Assembly (NCBI GenBank): GCA_900314375.1
Contig: OMVC01000172.1
Span: 1 to 8,580, forward strand
Length of the DNA: 8,580 nt
Direction: 5' to 3'
Source: an uncultured bacterium
GTDB taxonomy: Bacteria; Cyanobacteriota; Vampirovibrionia; Gastranaerophilales; Gastranaerophilaceae
The notes below the pieces were generated by a model that was not told the DNA's origin, did not search any database, and saw only the letters and a program-made list of their open reading frames with translations. This document shows, piece after piece, positions 1 to 5,983 of the stretch. The translations under genes were made by a program, and so were the position numbers. The first letter of the stretch is position 1, and every line of letters starts with the position of its first letter.

Positions 1-29
1 TAGGAGAGGGGAAACAAAAAACCGAAACA

Positions 30-57
30 ATTTTCCATTTTCCACTTTCCATTTTTA
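30..57. repeat. Short tandem 7-bp repeat, pyrimidine-rich
   Basis: Three head-to-tail units of ATTTTCC (the third is ACTTTCC) run from 30 to 50, followed by a degenerate fourth unit. The tract lies downstream of the protease gene on its strand. No terminator-like stem followed by a T run is clear between 1 and 102. It may be a slippage-prone spacer; no function is visible. Confidence 0.5.
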
Positions 58-102
58 ATTATATAAAATGCCTGTCCTCCAACCTTCTTTTTATTAAACG
101 GT

Positions 103-657
103 CTACATGCCATAGAGTTTATACAGAGTTTGAATATCCTCATCCAAAATTTCTTGTTTTGTTGCAAGTTTTTGATTTGTCCCCTTAAACATTATACTCT
201 TTTTATTCACGGAATGTCCCAAGCCTAGCGAGTGCCCTATTTCATGAAGCATTATTGTATAAATTTCAGTATTACTCATTACTCGATTATTATAACTCTT
301 TCTTGACACAAATATTTTTGAACTGACAATTCTTGAACCTAAATGATTGAATTTATAATGCGGAACCGCACAACCCAAAGTATGTTCTCCACCACACATT
401 TTTGCAATTCCCGAATCTAAAAATATCACTTCTATATTTGCAGTACTTTTGGTATTTACAAATTCAAAAGTAAAGTTGTTTTGAGTTTTTCGCTGCCACT
501 CCTGAAAAGCATGCGTCATTGGTGAAGTCAACATATCTTTTTGCGGAATAAAAACCTTTAAACCCTTTGTTTTTACCCATACACCGCCAAATTTTGCACC
601 AAAAGACACTGTTGCAAAAATTATGAGCATTATAAATACATATATCACACGTTTCAT
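103..657 (-). CDS. Secreted matrixin-like (M10-type) zinc metalloprotease
   Basis: A 184-residue protein with an N-terminal signal peptide (hydrophobic residues 4-19, likely cleaved near SFG-A at 20-21), so it is probably exported. The metzincin zinc site HEIGHSLGLGH spans residues 138-148: H138, H142 and H148 should bind zinc and E139 should be the catalytic base. A Met-turn candidate follows at SIMF (M156), and the tail DEDIQTLYKLYG (173-183) matches the end of matrixin catalytic domains. C88 and C96 could form a disulfide. The length fits a bare catalytic domain with no propeptide cysteine switch or C-terminal binding domain that I can recognise. It lies 61 bp downstream of the sugar permease on the same strand and could be co-transcribed, though it has its own -10-like sequence. 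No Shine-Dalgarno precedes the ATG. The substrate is unknown. The family call is firm; the role is open. Confidence 0.88.
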   Translation of the reverse strand: MKRVIYVFIMLIIFATVSFGAKFGGVWVKTKGLKVFIPQKDMLTSPMTHAFQEWQRKTQNNFTFEFVNTKSTANIEVIFLDSGIAKMCGGEHTLGCAVPHYKFNHLGSRIVSSKIFVSRKSYNNRVMSNTEIYTIMLHEIGHSLGLGHSVNKKSIMFKGTNQKLATKQEILDEDIQTLYKLYGM

Positions 658-663
658 ATTTGT

Positions 664-669
664 ATTATC
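664..669 (-). promoter_or_regulatory. Putative -10 box of the matrixin gene (leaderless arrangement)
   Basis: GATAAT on the minus strand lies exactly 6 nt before the ATG at 657, so transcription would start at or next to the start codon. No purine-rich ribosome site is present. No good -35 is seen at 16-18 nt (the best is TTAAAT-like), so the call rests on the -10 and on the same spacing in neighbouring genes. Confidence 0.4.
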
Positions 670-718
670 GGCAAAGTTATATTAAAAATTTAATTTTAGT
701 AAAAAATATTTACAAAGC

Positions 719-1537
719 TTATTCTTTTACTCCCCCTTGAAGAATATCACTGATAAAATATTTTCTTCCCGCTAAAAACACTCCCAGAACAGGCAATGTA
801 CAAATAACAGAACATGCCAACAAATCACCCCATAAGGTTATTTCTCTGAAACTGCCCTTAAATATAGCTAAACCCACAGGCAATGTTCTCATACTTTCTG
901 TATTTGTAACAATCAATGGCCACATAAAACTGTTCCAGCATGATACAAACGTAAATATTGAAAGCGTTGCAATTGCAGGTAATGCCAATGGCAAGGCAAC
1001 TTTAAAAAAAGTTTGAAAAATATTACACCCGTCTATTTTTGCTGATTCCTCCAAATCTTTAGGCAGCCCTAAAAAATATTGACGCATCATAAATATTCCA
1101 AACCCTCCGAACAACCCCGGAATAATTAATGCTTGATATGTATTTATCCAATGCAATTGACGCATAAGAAAGAATAACGGAATAATATTGACCTGCGGAG
1201 GAACAAGCATTGTTATTAAAATCAATAAAAACAAACCGTCACGAAATTTGAAATTCAACCTCGCAAAAGCATAACCGGCCAATGAAGAAAATAAAACCTG
1301 TCCTAACGTTGTCACAACAGCTACAAATAAACTGTTTATAAAATATTTCCACAAAGGAATTTTATTAAATACATTGTTATAATTTTCTATACTCAACGGG
1401 GAATATAATAAATTTCCTCCTTGATTAAATATTTCACCGTTTGGTACAAATGACAAATTTATCATCGCAAAAAAAGGATACAACATACTTATTGCAATAA
1501 TAACAAGAGTTAAATAACCAAACAATGATTTTTTCAT
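719..1537 (-). CDS. Carbohydrate ABC transporter permease, MalG/UgpE type
   Basis: A 272-residue inner-membrane protein of the binding-protein-dependent transport permease family. About six membrane spans are visible: roughly 5-27, 68-92, 102-126, 137-155, 183-207 and 238-258. The EAA loop that docks on the ATPase is at residues 163-188, with the core EESAKIDG and then LPLALPA. The C-terminus ILQGGVKE is typical of the second permease of CUT1 sugar importers (MalG, UgpE, AraQ), and the length is normal. Such permeases work with a MalF-like partner, an ATPase and a solute-binding protein. A family 1 solute-binding protein is present at 3586-4770 on the other strand; the MalF-like subunit and ATPase are not in the window. 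The substrate cannot be told from sequence alone. The ATG is preceded by TATAAT at 6 nt and by no Shine-Dalgarno. Confidence 0.9.
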   Translation of the reverse strand: MKKSLFGYLTLVIIAISMLYPFFAMINLSFVPNGEIFNQGGNLLYSPLSIENYNNVFNKIPLWKYFINSLFVAVVTTLGQVLFSSLAGYAFARLNFKFRDGLFLLILITMLVPPQVNIIPLFFLMRQLHWINTYQALIIPGLFGGFGIFMMRQYFLGLPKDLEESAKIDGCNIFQTFFKVALPLALPAIATLSIFTFVSCWNSFMWPLIVTNTESMRTLPVGLAIFKGSFREITLWGDLLACSVICTLPVLGVFLAGRKYFISDILQGGVKE

Positions 1538-1543
1538 AAAACA

Positions 1544-1549
1544 ATTATA
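1544..1549 (-). promoter_or_regulatory. -10 box TATAAT of the permease gene (leaderless arrangement)
   Basis: A perfect TATAAT on the minus strand sits 6 nt before the permease ATG. The -35 region is weak (TTTGTA at about 15 nt). A start site 6-7 nt downstream of this box would be the A of the ATG itself, giving an mRNA with no leader. This fits the absence of a ribosome binding site. Confidence 0.5.
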
Positions 1550-1700
1550 ACATAATACTAAATGTACAAATTATTTATAGGAATAATTTGAGCATTTAGG
1601 AATACACATTCCACATTTCTTTGCCCGCAAATAAACGTTGAGCAGAGAAACTTTGGTCCATCGCTTACGCTGTCATTTCGCTATTGTTCTCGTATCTTAC

Positions 1701-1744
1701 GAATTCCGCTCGCTTTCGCTCGGCTCCACTCTAACGCAAAATTC
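1701..1744 (-). repeat. Dispersed structured repeat, copy 1
   Basis: On the minus strand this begins GAATTTTGCG and ends GGAATTC. It aligns with plus-strand 7486-7527 over about 42-44 bases with a handful of substitutions and two single-base gaps. The centre can fold into a hairpin in which GAG-CCG pairs with CGG-(AA)-TTC around a GC-GAAA-GC core. It lies directly downstream of the rarA terminator, so it would not normally be part of the rarA transcript. Confidence 0.6.
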
Positions 1745-1746
1745 GC

Positions 1747-1771
1747 AAAAAAAAGAGGACGTAATGTCCTC
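1747..1771 (-). terminator. Intrinsic terminator downstream of rarA
   Basis: On the minus strand GAGGAC and GTCCTC form a perfect 6-bp stem around the 5-nt loop ATTAC, followed at once by eight T residues. It lies about 150 bp past the rarA stop codon and is in the right orientation to end rarA transcription before the permease promoter. Confidence 0.8.
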
Positions 1772-1920
1772 ATTGGAATTAAGAATAGCTGGAAGTATGA
1801 AAAAGATTATCTACATTTAACCCTTTACATACTGTTTTTGCTATTCCCTTATTTACCTATAATTATATATTCCTATATCACCCTGATTACTTATATCAAT
1901 AGAGGTATTCAGGTAAATGT

Positions 1921-3156
1921 TTATTCTCTTGTATACCTAGTTCCCACCAGCTCATCAGGCATAAACTGCTGCTCAACATCAGGCGCAGAATGAGTATAAA
2001 CATATCCGACTCCAAAGCCGTATTTTTTAGCATCTTTATAATGACTGTCGCGCAGATGCATTGGCGGAGGGTAATCTTTGCCTGATTCAATATCAGACAT
2101 AGCCATATCAACAGCACAAGCTGCTTCATTAGATTTTGGCGCTCTTGCAACATAAATAACCGCATTCGCTAAAGGTATTCGACCTTCAGGCATGCCAATC
2201 AATTCTACCGCCTTATAAGCATTTACCGCGATATTAAATGCATTAGGGTCTGCTAATCCGACATCTTCTGCCGCGCAAACAATTAAACGCCTTGCAATAA
2301 ATCTTGGATCCTCTCCGGCTTTTAACATTTTTGCCAGATAATAAATCGCCGCATCAGGGTCACTTCCTCTTAAACTCTTTTGAAAGGCCGAAGCACAATC
2401 ATAATGCTCCTGTTCAGAATATCTGGTATTTCTTTGCTGACAAATTTCTTCTATAATTTTAACCGTTAAATATCGTTTATTATCTTTCAAATCACTTGCA
2501 AAATATGCGTTTTCAACTATATTCAGCGCATATCGCGCATCCCCTCTGGCTAAATTTATTATAAAATCCAATACTCCGCTTTCACAATCCATTTGAGAAT
2601 AGTTTGTTGCCAAATATTGAAACCCTTTCTTTATAATAGATGCCATACTCTTATCATCAATAGAGTTCAATCTTATGACCTGAACTCTTGATAATAGTGC
2701 CGGGACAACTTGAAATGACGGATTTTCCGTTGTTGAACCGATTAAGAATAAAGTACCGTTTTCAAGGTGCGGTAATAGTGCATCTTGTTGAGTTTTTGAA
2801 TAACGATGAATTTCGTCTATGAAAAGTATCGTTTTTTGTCCTGCACGCAGGTTCTCTTTAGCCTTTTCAACAGCATCTTTTATATCTTTTACACCGGAAG
2901 TTACGGCAGAAATTTCTATAAACGCCGCATTGGTTTTTGTCGCAATAAGCCTTGCCAATGTCGTTTTTCCGCATCCCGGAGTTCCCCATAAAATCAAGGA
3001 AAACAAACGATTTGTTTTTAATAAATTTAATAACGGACTTCTTTCCGATATTACATTACTTTGACCTAAAAAATCTTCGATAGTTTTCGGACGAAGAATT
3101 TCAGCCAACGGGATTTGCTTATTTTGGTTTTCGAGTTCCGTAAACAGATTATTCAT
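1921..3156 (-). CDS. rarA: RarA/MgsA-type AAA+ ATPase (replication-associated recombination protein A)
   Basis: A 411-residue cytosolic AAA+ ATPase of the RarA/Mgs1/WRNIP1 family, which acts at stalled or broken replication forks. Domain order is typical: box II PLAEILRPKTIEDFLGQ (16-32), Walker A GTPGCGKT (58-65), Walker B LFIDEIH (111-117), sensor 1 STTEN (141-145) and an arginine-finger region LLSR (154-157). The C-terminal tetramerisation region runs from about YDCASAFQKSLRGSDPDAA (near 253) through the conserved stretches ending MHLRDSHYKDAKKYGFG. Length is slightly under the usual 420-450 residues with no domain missing. The gene is monocistronic by appearance, with its own promoter and a strong terminator. 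Its ATG has TATAAT 6 nt upstream and no Shine-Dalgarno. Neighbouring genes are functionally unrelated. Confidence 0.95.
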   Translation of the reverse strand: MNNLFTELENQNKQIPLAEILRPKTIEDFLGQSNVISERSPLLNLLKTNRLFSLILWGTPGCGKTTLARLIATKTNAAFIEISAVTSGVKDIKDAVEKAKENLRAGQKTILFIDEIHRYSKTQQDALLPHLENGTLFLIGSTTENPSFQVVPALLSRVQVIRLNSIDDKSMASIIKKGFQYLATNYSQMDCESGVLDFIINLARGDARYALNIVENAYFASDLKDNKRYLTVKIIEEICQQRNTRYSEQEHYDCASAFQKSLRGSDPDAAIYYLAKMLKAGEDPRFIARRLIVCAAEDVGLADPNAFNIAVNAYKAVELIGMPEGRIPLANAVIYVARAPKSNEAACAVDMAMSDIESGKDYPPPMHLRDSHYKDAKKYGFGVGYVYTHSAPDVEQQFMPDELVGTRYTRE

Positions 3157-3162
3157 AGTATA

Positions 3163-3190
3163 ATTATATCAGGGGTAAATATAAAATCAA
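3163..3190 (-). promoter_or_regulatory. rarA promoter, TTGATT - 16 nt - TATAAT
   Basis: On the minus strand -35 TTGATT (3185-3190) and -10 TATAAT (3163-3168) are 16 nt apart, and the -10 ends 6 nt before the ATG. This is the best full promoter among the leaderless-looking genes. The -10 is part of the palindrome TATAATTATA (3159-3168), so a TATAAT also reads on the plus strand at 3159-3164, but no fitting plus-strand -35 is seen. Confidence 0.6.
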
Positions 3191-3216
3191 TTATGTGCTA
3201 ATATATGTTGTACAGT

Positions 3217-3250
3217 GTCATTGCGAGGAGCGCAAGCGACGCGGCAATCC
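3217..3250 (+). repeat. Left REP-like inverted repeat of the nuclease unit
   Basis: The layout is GTCATTGCGAG, a 13-nt variable core containing CGC-AA-GCG, then GCGGCAATCC. ATTGC and GCAAT within the repeat also pair, so each repeat is itself a hairpin. It lies just upstream of the nuclease start codon. Confidence 0.85.
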
Positions 3251-3257
3251 AGAAAAT

Positions 3258-3572
3258 ATGAAAAAAGGCTATGTATATATATTATTTAATAAGCGTAACG
3301 GAACTCTATATACCGGTGTAACATCAGATATTGTCAAGCGTATATATGAGCATAAAAATAAATTAGTTGATGGCTTTACTAAAACATATTCGGTGGATAA
3401 ACTTGGTTATTATGAGATAAGTGATAATATGGAAAGTGCAATTATAAAAGAAAAACAAATTAAGGCTGGAAACAGAAAAAATAAACTTAAATTAATTGAA
3501 TCAATTAATCCAAACTGGGATGATTTGTATTATGATATTGCTGGATTGCCGCGCCCTTCGGGCTCGCAATGA
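3258..3572 (+). CDS. Small GIY-YIG endonuclease
   Basis: A 104-residue single-domain nuclease of the GIY-YIG superfamily. The opening GYVYIL (residues 4-9) supplies the GIY element, LYTGVT (17-22) the YIG element, then come R28 in VKRIYEHK, H32, and the KEKQIK segment (64-69), where E65 is the candidate metal-binding glutamate. The tail NPNWDDLYYDI is typical of this short subfamily. An upstream GTG at 3195 would add 21 residues, but most of these are translated left repeat, so ATG 3258 is preferred; no strong Shine-Dalgarno precedes it. The last residues (GLPRPSGSQ) and the TGA stop are encoded by the right repeat. The gene ends 13 bp before the solute-binding protein ATG. Its function in the cell is unknown; DNA cleavage is expected from the family. 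Confidence 0.85.
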   Translation: MKKGYVYILFNKRNGTLYTGVTSDIVKRIYEHKNKLVDGFTKTYSVDKLGYYEISDNMESAIIKEKQIKAGNRKNKLKLIESINPNWDDLYYDIAGLPRPSGSQ

Positions 3573-3573
3573 C
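3543..3573 (-). repeat. Right REP-like inverted repeat of the nuclease unit
   Basis: Read on the minus strand it is GTCATTGCGAG, a 10-nt core forming the GCCC-GAA-GGGC hairpin, then GCGGCAATCC. The outer 11 and inner 10 bases are identical to the left repeat while the central hairpin differs in sequence. It overlaps the 3' end and stop codon of the nuclease. Confidence 0.85.
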
Positions 3574-3585
3574 GATTGAGGTGTT

Positions 3586-4770
3586 ATGAGTAAAAATTTA
3601 TTAATTATAATTATTACAACGTTTTTGATGGTTACGGGAATATTTTTCGTATTCAAAAAGCCAAGCACAAATAATGAAGTCGTGTTTTGGACTTTGCAGA
3701 TGAGTGATTTTGCGCCGTACATAAACGGGGTTATAAAAGATTTTGAAAAAGAAAATTCCGATATAAAAATAAAATGGGTGGATGTTCCGTTTTCAGAAGG
3801 TGAAAAACGAACTCTTGCATCTGTATTGAGTGACAATCCGCCTGATTTGGTTAATTTAAACCCTGATTTTAGTGCTACGCTTGCTCATAAAGGCGCGTTA
3901 GATGAAATTAAAAAAGAAGATTTAGCTCAATTTAATAAAGAGATTTTAAAATCACTTGAAACAAACGGAAAAATTTATTCAATACCTTGGTATGCAACAA
4001 GTGCCATAACTATTTATAACAAGAGTTTATTGGTAAATGTGCCGAAAACTTATGAGCAAATGGCAGATTTCGCTCCGCAAATCCGTAAAAACGGTGCCTA
4101 TATCTCCCTTCCGAATATAACGGAAAACGATACTATGCTAAAAATCTTGAATAAATATCCTGAAGAAAAACGCAAATACGTTTTTGAATTGTTTAAGAAT
4201 TTATACGCAAACGATTTAATTCCGAAAGAAACTGTTACGATGACTTTGCAAGAAGCTTTGGAAAAATATATGTCAGGCAATATTGCGTTGCTTGGTGCAG
4301 GCGCTAATTTTTTGAATATGATTAAAGAAAACGCGCCTGAAATTTATTCAAAAACAGATGTCGCGCCGCAAATAAAAGGTGATTTGGGACAAAACGACTT
4401 CTCGTTGATGAATTTTGTTATTCCGTTAAGGGCAAAACATAAGGTGCAGGCACTGAAATTTGCGCTCTTTTTAACGAATGATAAAAACCAGCTTGAACTT
4501 GCAAAATTGACAAATGTTCTGGCAGTAAATGAAAGTACTTTGCAAAATGATTTTTATAAAAAATATCAACACGGAGATTTGATAGGGAAAGCGCGTGTGA
4601 TAAGCGCAAGCCAATTGAATAAATTGTATCCGACCTTTAAAACTCAAAAAAATCAAAAAGAGATAAATAATCTTGTAAATAATGCAGTTCAAAACATTTT
4701 ATTGAACAAAGGTACGACAGAAAAAATCTTACAAGAACTTGATAAAAATGTAGAATTACTGAAAAGATAA
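3586..4770 (+). CDS. ABC transporter family 1 extracellular solute-binding protein
   Basis: A 394-residue protein of the carbohydrate-binding family 1 of ABC solute receptors. Residues 4-23 are a hydrophobic signal or anchor. There is no lipobox cysteine and no clear signal peptidase I site, so it may stay anchored in the inner membrane by its N-terminus. The mature part opens VVFWTLQMSDFAPYINGVIKDFEKEN, a typical first lobe, and has the family signature GKIYSIPWYATSAITIYNKSLL (128-149), which in relatives contacts ligand and hinge. A DNPPDLVNLNPDF segment (83-95) precedes it. The ligand is probably a sugar or glycerophosphodiester, not resolvable here. A short GAGGTG (3578-3583) lies only 2 nt before the ATG, just outside the nuclease unit, so insertion of that unit would have displaced the original upstream region. 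The likely partner permease is at 719-1537. Confidence 0.85.
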   Translation: MSKNLLIIIITTFLMVTGIFFVFKKPSTNNEVVFWTLQMSDFAPYINGVIKDFEKENSDIKIKWVDVPFSEGEKRTLASVLSDNPPDLVNLNPDFSATLAHKGALDEIKKEDLAQFNKEILKSLETNGKIYSIPWYATSAITIYNKSLLVNVPKTYEQMADFAPQIRKNGAYISLPNITENDTMLKILNKYPEEKRKYVFELFKNLYANDLIPKETVTMTLQEALEKYMSGNIALLGAGANFLNMIKENAPEIYSKTDVAPQIKGDLGQNDFSLMNFVIPLRAKHKVQALKFALFLTNDKNQLELAKLTNVLAVNESTLQNDFYKKYQHGDLIGKARVISASQLNKLYPTFKTQKNQKEINNLVNNAVQNILLNKGTTEKILQELDKNVELLKR

Positions 4771-4777
4771 AAAGTAG

Positions 4778-4797
4778 GTTGGCTTTACCAAGCTGAC
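4778..4797 (+). other. Hairpin downstream of the solute-binding protein gene
   Basis: GTTGGCT (4778-4784) and AGCTGAC (4791-4797) form a 7-bp stem with two G-T pairs around a 6-nt loop. The following sequence is ATTAATAT, not a T run, so it is at best a weak terminator. The rest of 4798-4915 is AT-rich and has no gene I can support. Confidence 0.35.
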
Positions 4798-4864
4798 ATT
4801 AATATAAGCAAAGGAGTATGTTATCTATAATATGCCGACGAAAAATTATGACTATGATATTATA

Positions 4865-4910
4865 TATAATGTAAATTAACCGTTTGATATTGACGGCAAC
4901 AAATAAGGAG
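4865..4910 (+). promoter_or_regulatory. Putative -10 box and Shine-Dalgarno of the dehydrogenase gene
   Basis: TATAAT at 4865-4870 is a plausible -10 without a recognisable -35. AAGGAG at 4905-4910 sits 5 nt before the ATG at 4916 and is the strongest ribosome binding site in the window, which fixes the start codon. Confidence 0.55.
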
Positions 4911-4915
4911 AAAAT

Positions 4916-5983
4916 ATGAAGGCGTTAGTATTTGATAAAGAATTGAAACTTGTTGATGATTATAAAAAGCCTGTACCAAAAGAAGGAGAGGCGCTTGTTC
5001 GTGTCACTTTGGCAGGAATTTGTAATACCGATTATGAGATTACAAAAGGTTATATGGGTTATGTCGGGATTCTGGGACATGAAGCAGTCGGAATCGTTGA
5101 AGATGTAAATATTAACACAGATAAATGTCATTCTGAGGCGAACAAACAGGAGATTCTTCGCTGCGCTCAGAATGACGCAAAAGCCGAAGAATCTCCTAAC
5201 AGTACAAATAATATATATAAACATCCGCTCATTGGGAAAAGAGTTGTTCCTGAAATAAGTTACGGATGCAAAGATCCGAATTGTGAATGGTGCGCAAAAC
5301 ATAATTATCGTCATTGTCCTAATAGGCATACTTTAGGAATATGGCATAAGGACGGGGTTTTTGCGCAGTATTTTACTATGCCTGTTGAAGTTTTGTTTGA
5401 AGTACCCGATAATGTTGCCGATGAGCAAGCGGTATTTACAGAACCTTTAGCGGCAGCTTTGGAAATCAATGAACAGCTTCACATCAAACCTATGGACAAA
5501 GTAGTTGTTTTGGGGGACGGGAAATTAGGTTTAATAACTGCGATTGCGCTAAATGCACAGAATCTTAATGTTACTTTGGTAGGTAAGCATCAAAACAAAC
5601 TTGATATTGCTCGTGCCCAAGGGGTAAAAACGGCATTATTAAATGATTTTAAAATCGAAAAGATTTATGATGTTGTAGTTGAGGCGACAGGCAGTGTAAA
5701 CGGATTTGAAACATCTTTAGCTTTGACTAAACCGAGAGGAACTCTTGTTTTGAAAAGTACTGTTGCAACGGGTAAAGAACTAAATCTTGCACCTATTGTT
5801 ATAGATGAAATTACGGTTCTAGGTTCTCGCTGCGGTCAATTTCCTCCGGCGTTAAGACTTTTAGAGTCAGGCAAAATAGATTTGACTCCGTTGATATCCG
5901 CAACGTATGAAATAGACAATGCAATAGAAGCTTTTGAAAAGAACAAAGAAAAAGATACATTGAAAGTTTTATTGAAAATATAA
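4916..5983 (+). CDS. Zinc-dependent medium-chain dehydrogenase with an in-frame repeat insertion
   Basis: A 355-residue medium-chain dehydrogenase/reductase of the zinc alcohol dehydrogenase type. Catalytic zinc ligands are C36 (GICNTD), H55 with E56 (GHE) and probably E176 (TEPLAA). Structural zinc cysteines are C118, C123, C126 and C134. The Rossmann glycine motif GDGKLG is at 200-205, followed by a conserved-looking VVVEATGS (253-260). The opening and the GKRVVPEI/HCPNRHTLGI blocks resemble the MDR-like subgroup with LAGICNTDLEITKGYMG; the substrate is unknown. Compared with that layout, residues of about 66-101 are extra, and 71-94 are encoded by a palindromic repeat. All zinc ligands and the cofactor motif remain and the frame is open, so the enzyme may still work. 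Its stop overlaps the convergent aroA 3' end by 15 bp. Confidence 0.9.
   Translation: MKALVFDKELKLVDDYKKPVPKEGEALVRVTLAGICNTDYEITKGYMGYVGILGHEAVGIVEDVNINTDKCHSEANKQEILRCAQNDAKAEESPNSTNNIYKHPLIGKRVVPEISYGCKDPNCEWCAKHNYRHCPNRHTLGIWHKDGVFAQYFTMPVEVLFEVPDNVADEQAVFTEPLAAALEINEQLHIKPMDKVVVLGDGKLGLITAIALNAQNLNVTLVGKHQNKLDIARAQGVKTALLNDFKIEKIYDVVVEATGSVNGFETSLALTKPRGTLVLKSTVATGKELNLAPIVIDEITVLGSRCGQFPPALRLLESGKIDLTPLISATYEIDNAIEAFEKNKEKDTLKVLLKI
5127..5197 (+). repeat. Palindromic element inserted in frame within the dehydrogenase
   Basis: Two perfect inverted repeats are interleaved. The 11-nt arm GTCATTCTGAG (5127-5137) pairs with 5166-5176, and the 13-nt arm AGGAGATTCTTCG (5148-5160) pairs with 5185-5197. 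The order is a-b-a'-b', so the stems are alternative hairpins or a pseudoknot. The outer arm resembles the end of the nuclease-flanking repeat (GTCATTGCGAG). The element contains no stop in the gene frame and encodes residues 71-94. It resembles in behaviour the Rickettsia palindromic elements known to insert within genes. Confidence 0.8.

Larger units (their letters stand above)
1538..1920. other. 383-bp intergenic region between permease and rarA
   Basis: It holds no credible gene. From the rarA end it contains an imperfect 9-bp hairpin (CCTGATTAC at 1882-1890 with GTATTCAGG at 1905-1913), an AT-rich tract, the rarA terminator (1747-1771), a structured repeat (1701-1744) and the permease promoter. 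An open frame on the plus strand from 1638 to 1820 is low-complexity and repeat-derived. Confidence 0.6.
3217..3573 (+). mobile_element. Candidate mobile unit: GIY-YIG nuclease between inverted REP-like repeats
   Basis: The 357-bp unit starts GTCATTGCGAG and ends with the exact complement, CTCGCAATGAC. Both 31-34 bp end repeats also share the inner block GCGGCAATCC, again inverted, and differ only in a short central hairpin. A complete small GIY-YIG endonuclease gene fills the space between. No clear target-site duplication is seen. Small GIY-YIG proteins whose ends are translated repeat sequence are familiar from other bacterial genomes, but I know of no demonstrated movement for them. The mobile call is inference. 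Confidence 0.5.

Noticed and set aside
1638..1820. Open frame on the plus strand between permease and rarA
   Set aside because: It runs through the structured repeat and the terminator, has no ribosome site and no recognisable protein features.
3195..3257. GTG start giving a longer GIY-YIG protein
   Set aside because: The extension is mainly translated left repeat (CEERKRRGNPE) and the domain starts at MKKGYVYIL.
3217..3573. Group I intron or intein homing endonuclease
   Set aside because: The nuclease is free-standing between genes and has no intron core or splicing motifs around it.
4778..4797. Intrinsic terminator of the solute-binding protein gene
   Set aside because: The stem has two G-T pairs and no T run follows, so it is listed only as a hairpin.
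4832..4879. 15-codon open frame upstream of the dehydrogenase as a leader peptide
   Set aside because: No properly spaced ribosome site and no attenuator-like stem after it.
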